A stretch of DNA of 5,924 bases. Origin: Succinivibrio sp. (lineage in GTDB: Bacteria; Pseudomonadota; Gammaproteobacteria; Enterobacterales; Succinivibrionaceae). The stretch is taken from contig JAGDBH010000349.1 of assembly GCA_017959135.1 (NCBI GenBank), positions 1-5,924 of the forward strand, read 5' to 3'. The notes beneath the pieces are model-generated. The model worked only from the letters and a program-made list of their open reading frames with translations. It searched no databases and had not been told where the DNA came from. The position numbers and the translations under genes are program-made. Below, piece after piece: positions 5,782-5,924 of this stretch. Positions within the stretch are counted from its first letter, which is position 1. Every line of letters begins with the position of its first letter.

Positions 5782-5818
5782 GAAGCTGTAGTACAGGAAT
5801 GTGCCGCAGCTTTTTTTT
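5782..5818 (+). terminator. Intrinsic terminator after the DtxR-like gene
   Basis: Outer stem GAAGCTG (5782-5788) pairs with CAGCTTT (5807-5813, one G-U), a T-G wobble and one A/C mismatch follow, and the inner stem GTAC (5791-5794) pairs with GTGC (5801-5804) around loop AGGAAT. Eight T residues run from 5811 to 5818. It lies 25 nt after the stop codon and ends the Fur-like/DtxR-like unit. Confidence 0.85.
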
Positions 5819-5890
5819 GTGCAAATTAAATAGGTTAAGACCTCAAAAGCATAGAGACTGTCTTTTTGACATGCCTGATATTTTTTTTAA

Positions 5891-5899
5891 TGGTAAGAT
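5891..5899 (+). promoter_or_regulatory. Possible extended -10 promoter reading out of the window
   Basis: TGG-TAAGAT fits the extended -10 pattern TGn-TAnnAT. A good -35, TTGACA (5866-5871), is present but 22 nt away, longer than usual. The surrounding stretch 5819-5924 contains no gene. The transcript would serve whatever lies right of the window. Confidence 0.35.
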
Positions 5900-5924
5900 C
5901 GGTCTGCTTTTAATCGTTTTATGA

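Noticed and set aside
5831..5843. TAGGTTAAGACCT as a DtxR-type box
   Set aside because: The arms are only 4 bp and the half-site spacing differs from the consensus; it is too weak to call.
5921..5924. ATG at the right edge as the start of another gene
   Set aside because: No ribosome binding site precedes it and no following sequence is available.

Overview
The window is AT-rich bacterial DNA, densely coding on the + strand. The nadA product has the proteobacterial C-terminal pattern CxxCxxCPWMxMN and the ECSLDL motif seen in E. coli NadA, so a gammaproteobacterium is likely. The low GC, a FeoB-associated-type Cys-rich mini-protein and a DtxR-type regulator would suit an anaerobic gut or rumen lineage such as Succinivibrionaceae. 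That family placement is inference and was not tested.

Layout. Positions 2-2086 hold the 3' part of a large Sel1-repeat protein whose start lies left of the window. It is followed 11 nt later by a GTG-start gene for a small pRiA4b ORF-3-like protein (2098-2628), then 15 nt later by nadA, quinolinate synthase (2644-3708). The three are closely packed and look like one transcription unit, with its promoter off the left edge. Next is a separately promoted gene (3771-4430) for a protein with a degenerate cold-shock-like N-terminus, a compact middle domain and a C-terminal membrane anchor.

The right part looks like a metal (probably iron) regulation locus. A perfect TATAAT promoter with an overlapping palindrome precedes a 53-residue membrane protein with a CxC...CxC tail (4498-4659), which resembles FeoB-associated Cys-rich proteins. 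A 176-nt gap with an inverted repeat and a promoter leads to a Fur-family protein without any histidine (4836-5282). Next comes a DtxR/MntR-family regulator (5307-5756) that keeps most metal ligands. A clear intrinsic terminator (5782-5818) closes this unit. The last ~105 nt contain no gene, only a possible extended -10 promoter pointing right.

The most interesting points are the Fur paralog that seems to have lost its metal ligands yet kept its DNA-binding domain, its pairing with a metal-competent DtxR-type partner, and the membrane-anchored cold-shock-like protein. No CRISPR array, insertion sequence, tRNA or rRNA was seen.
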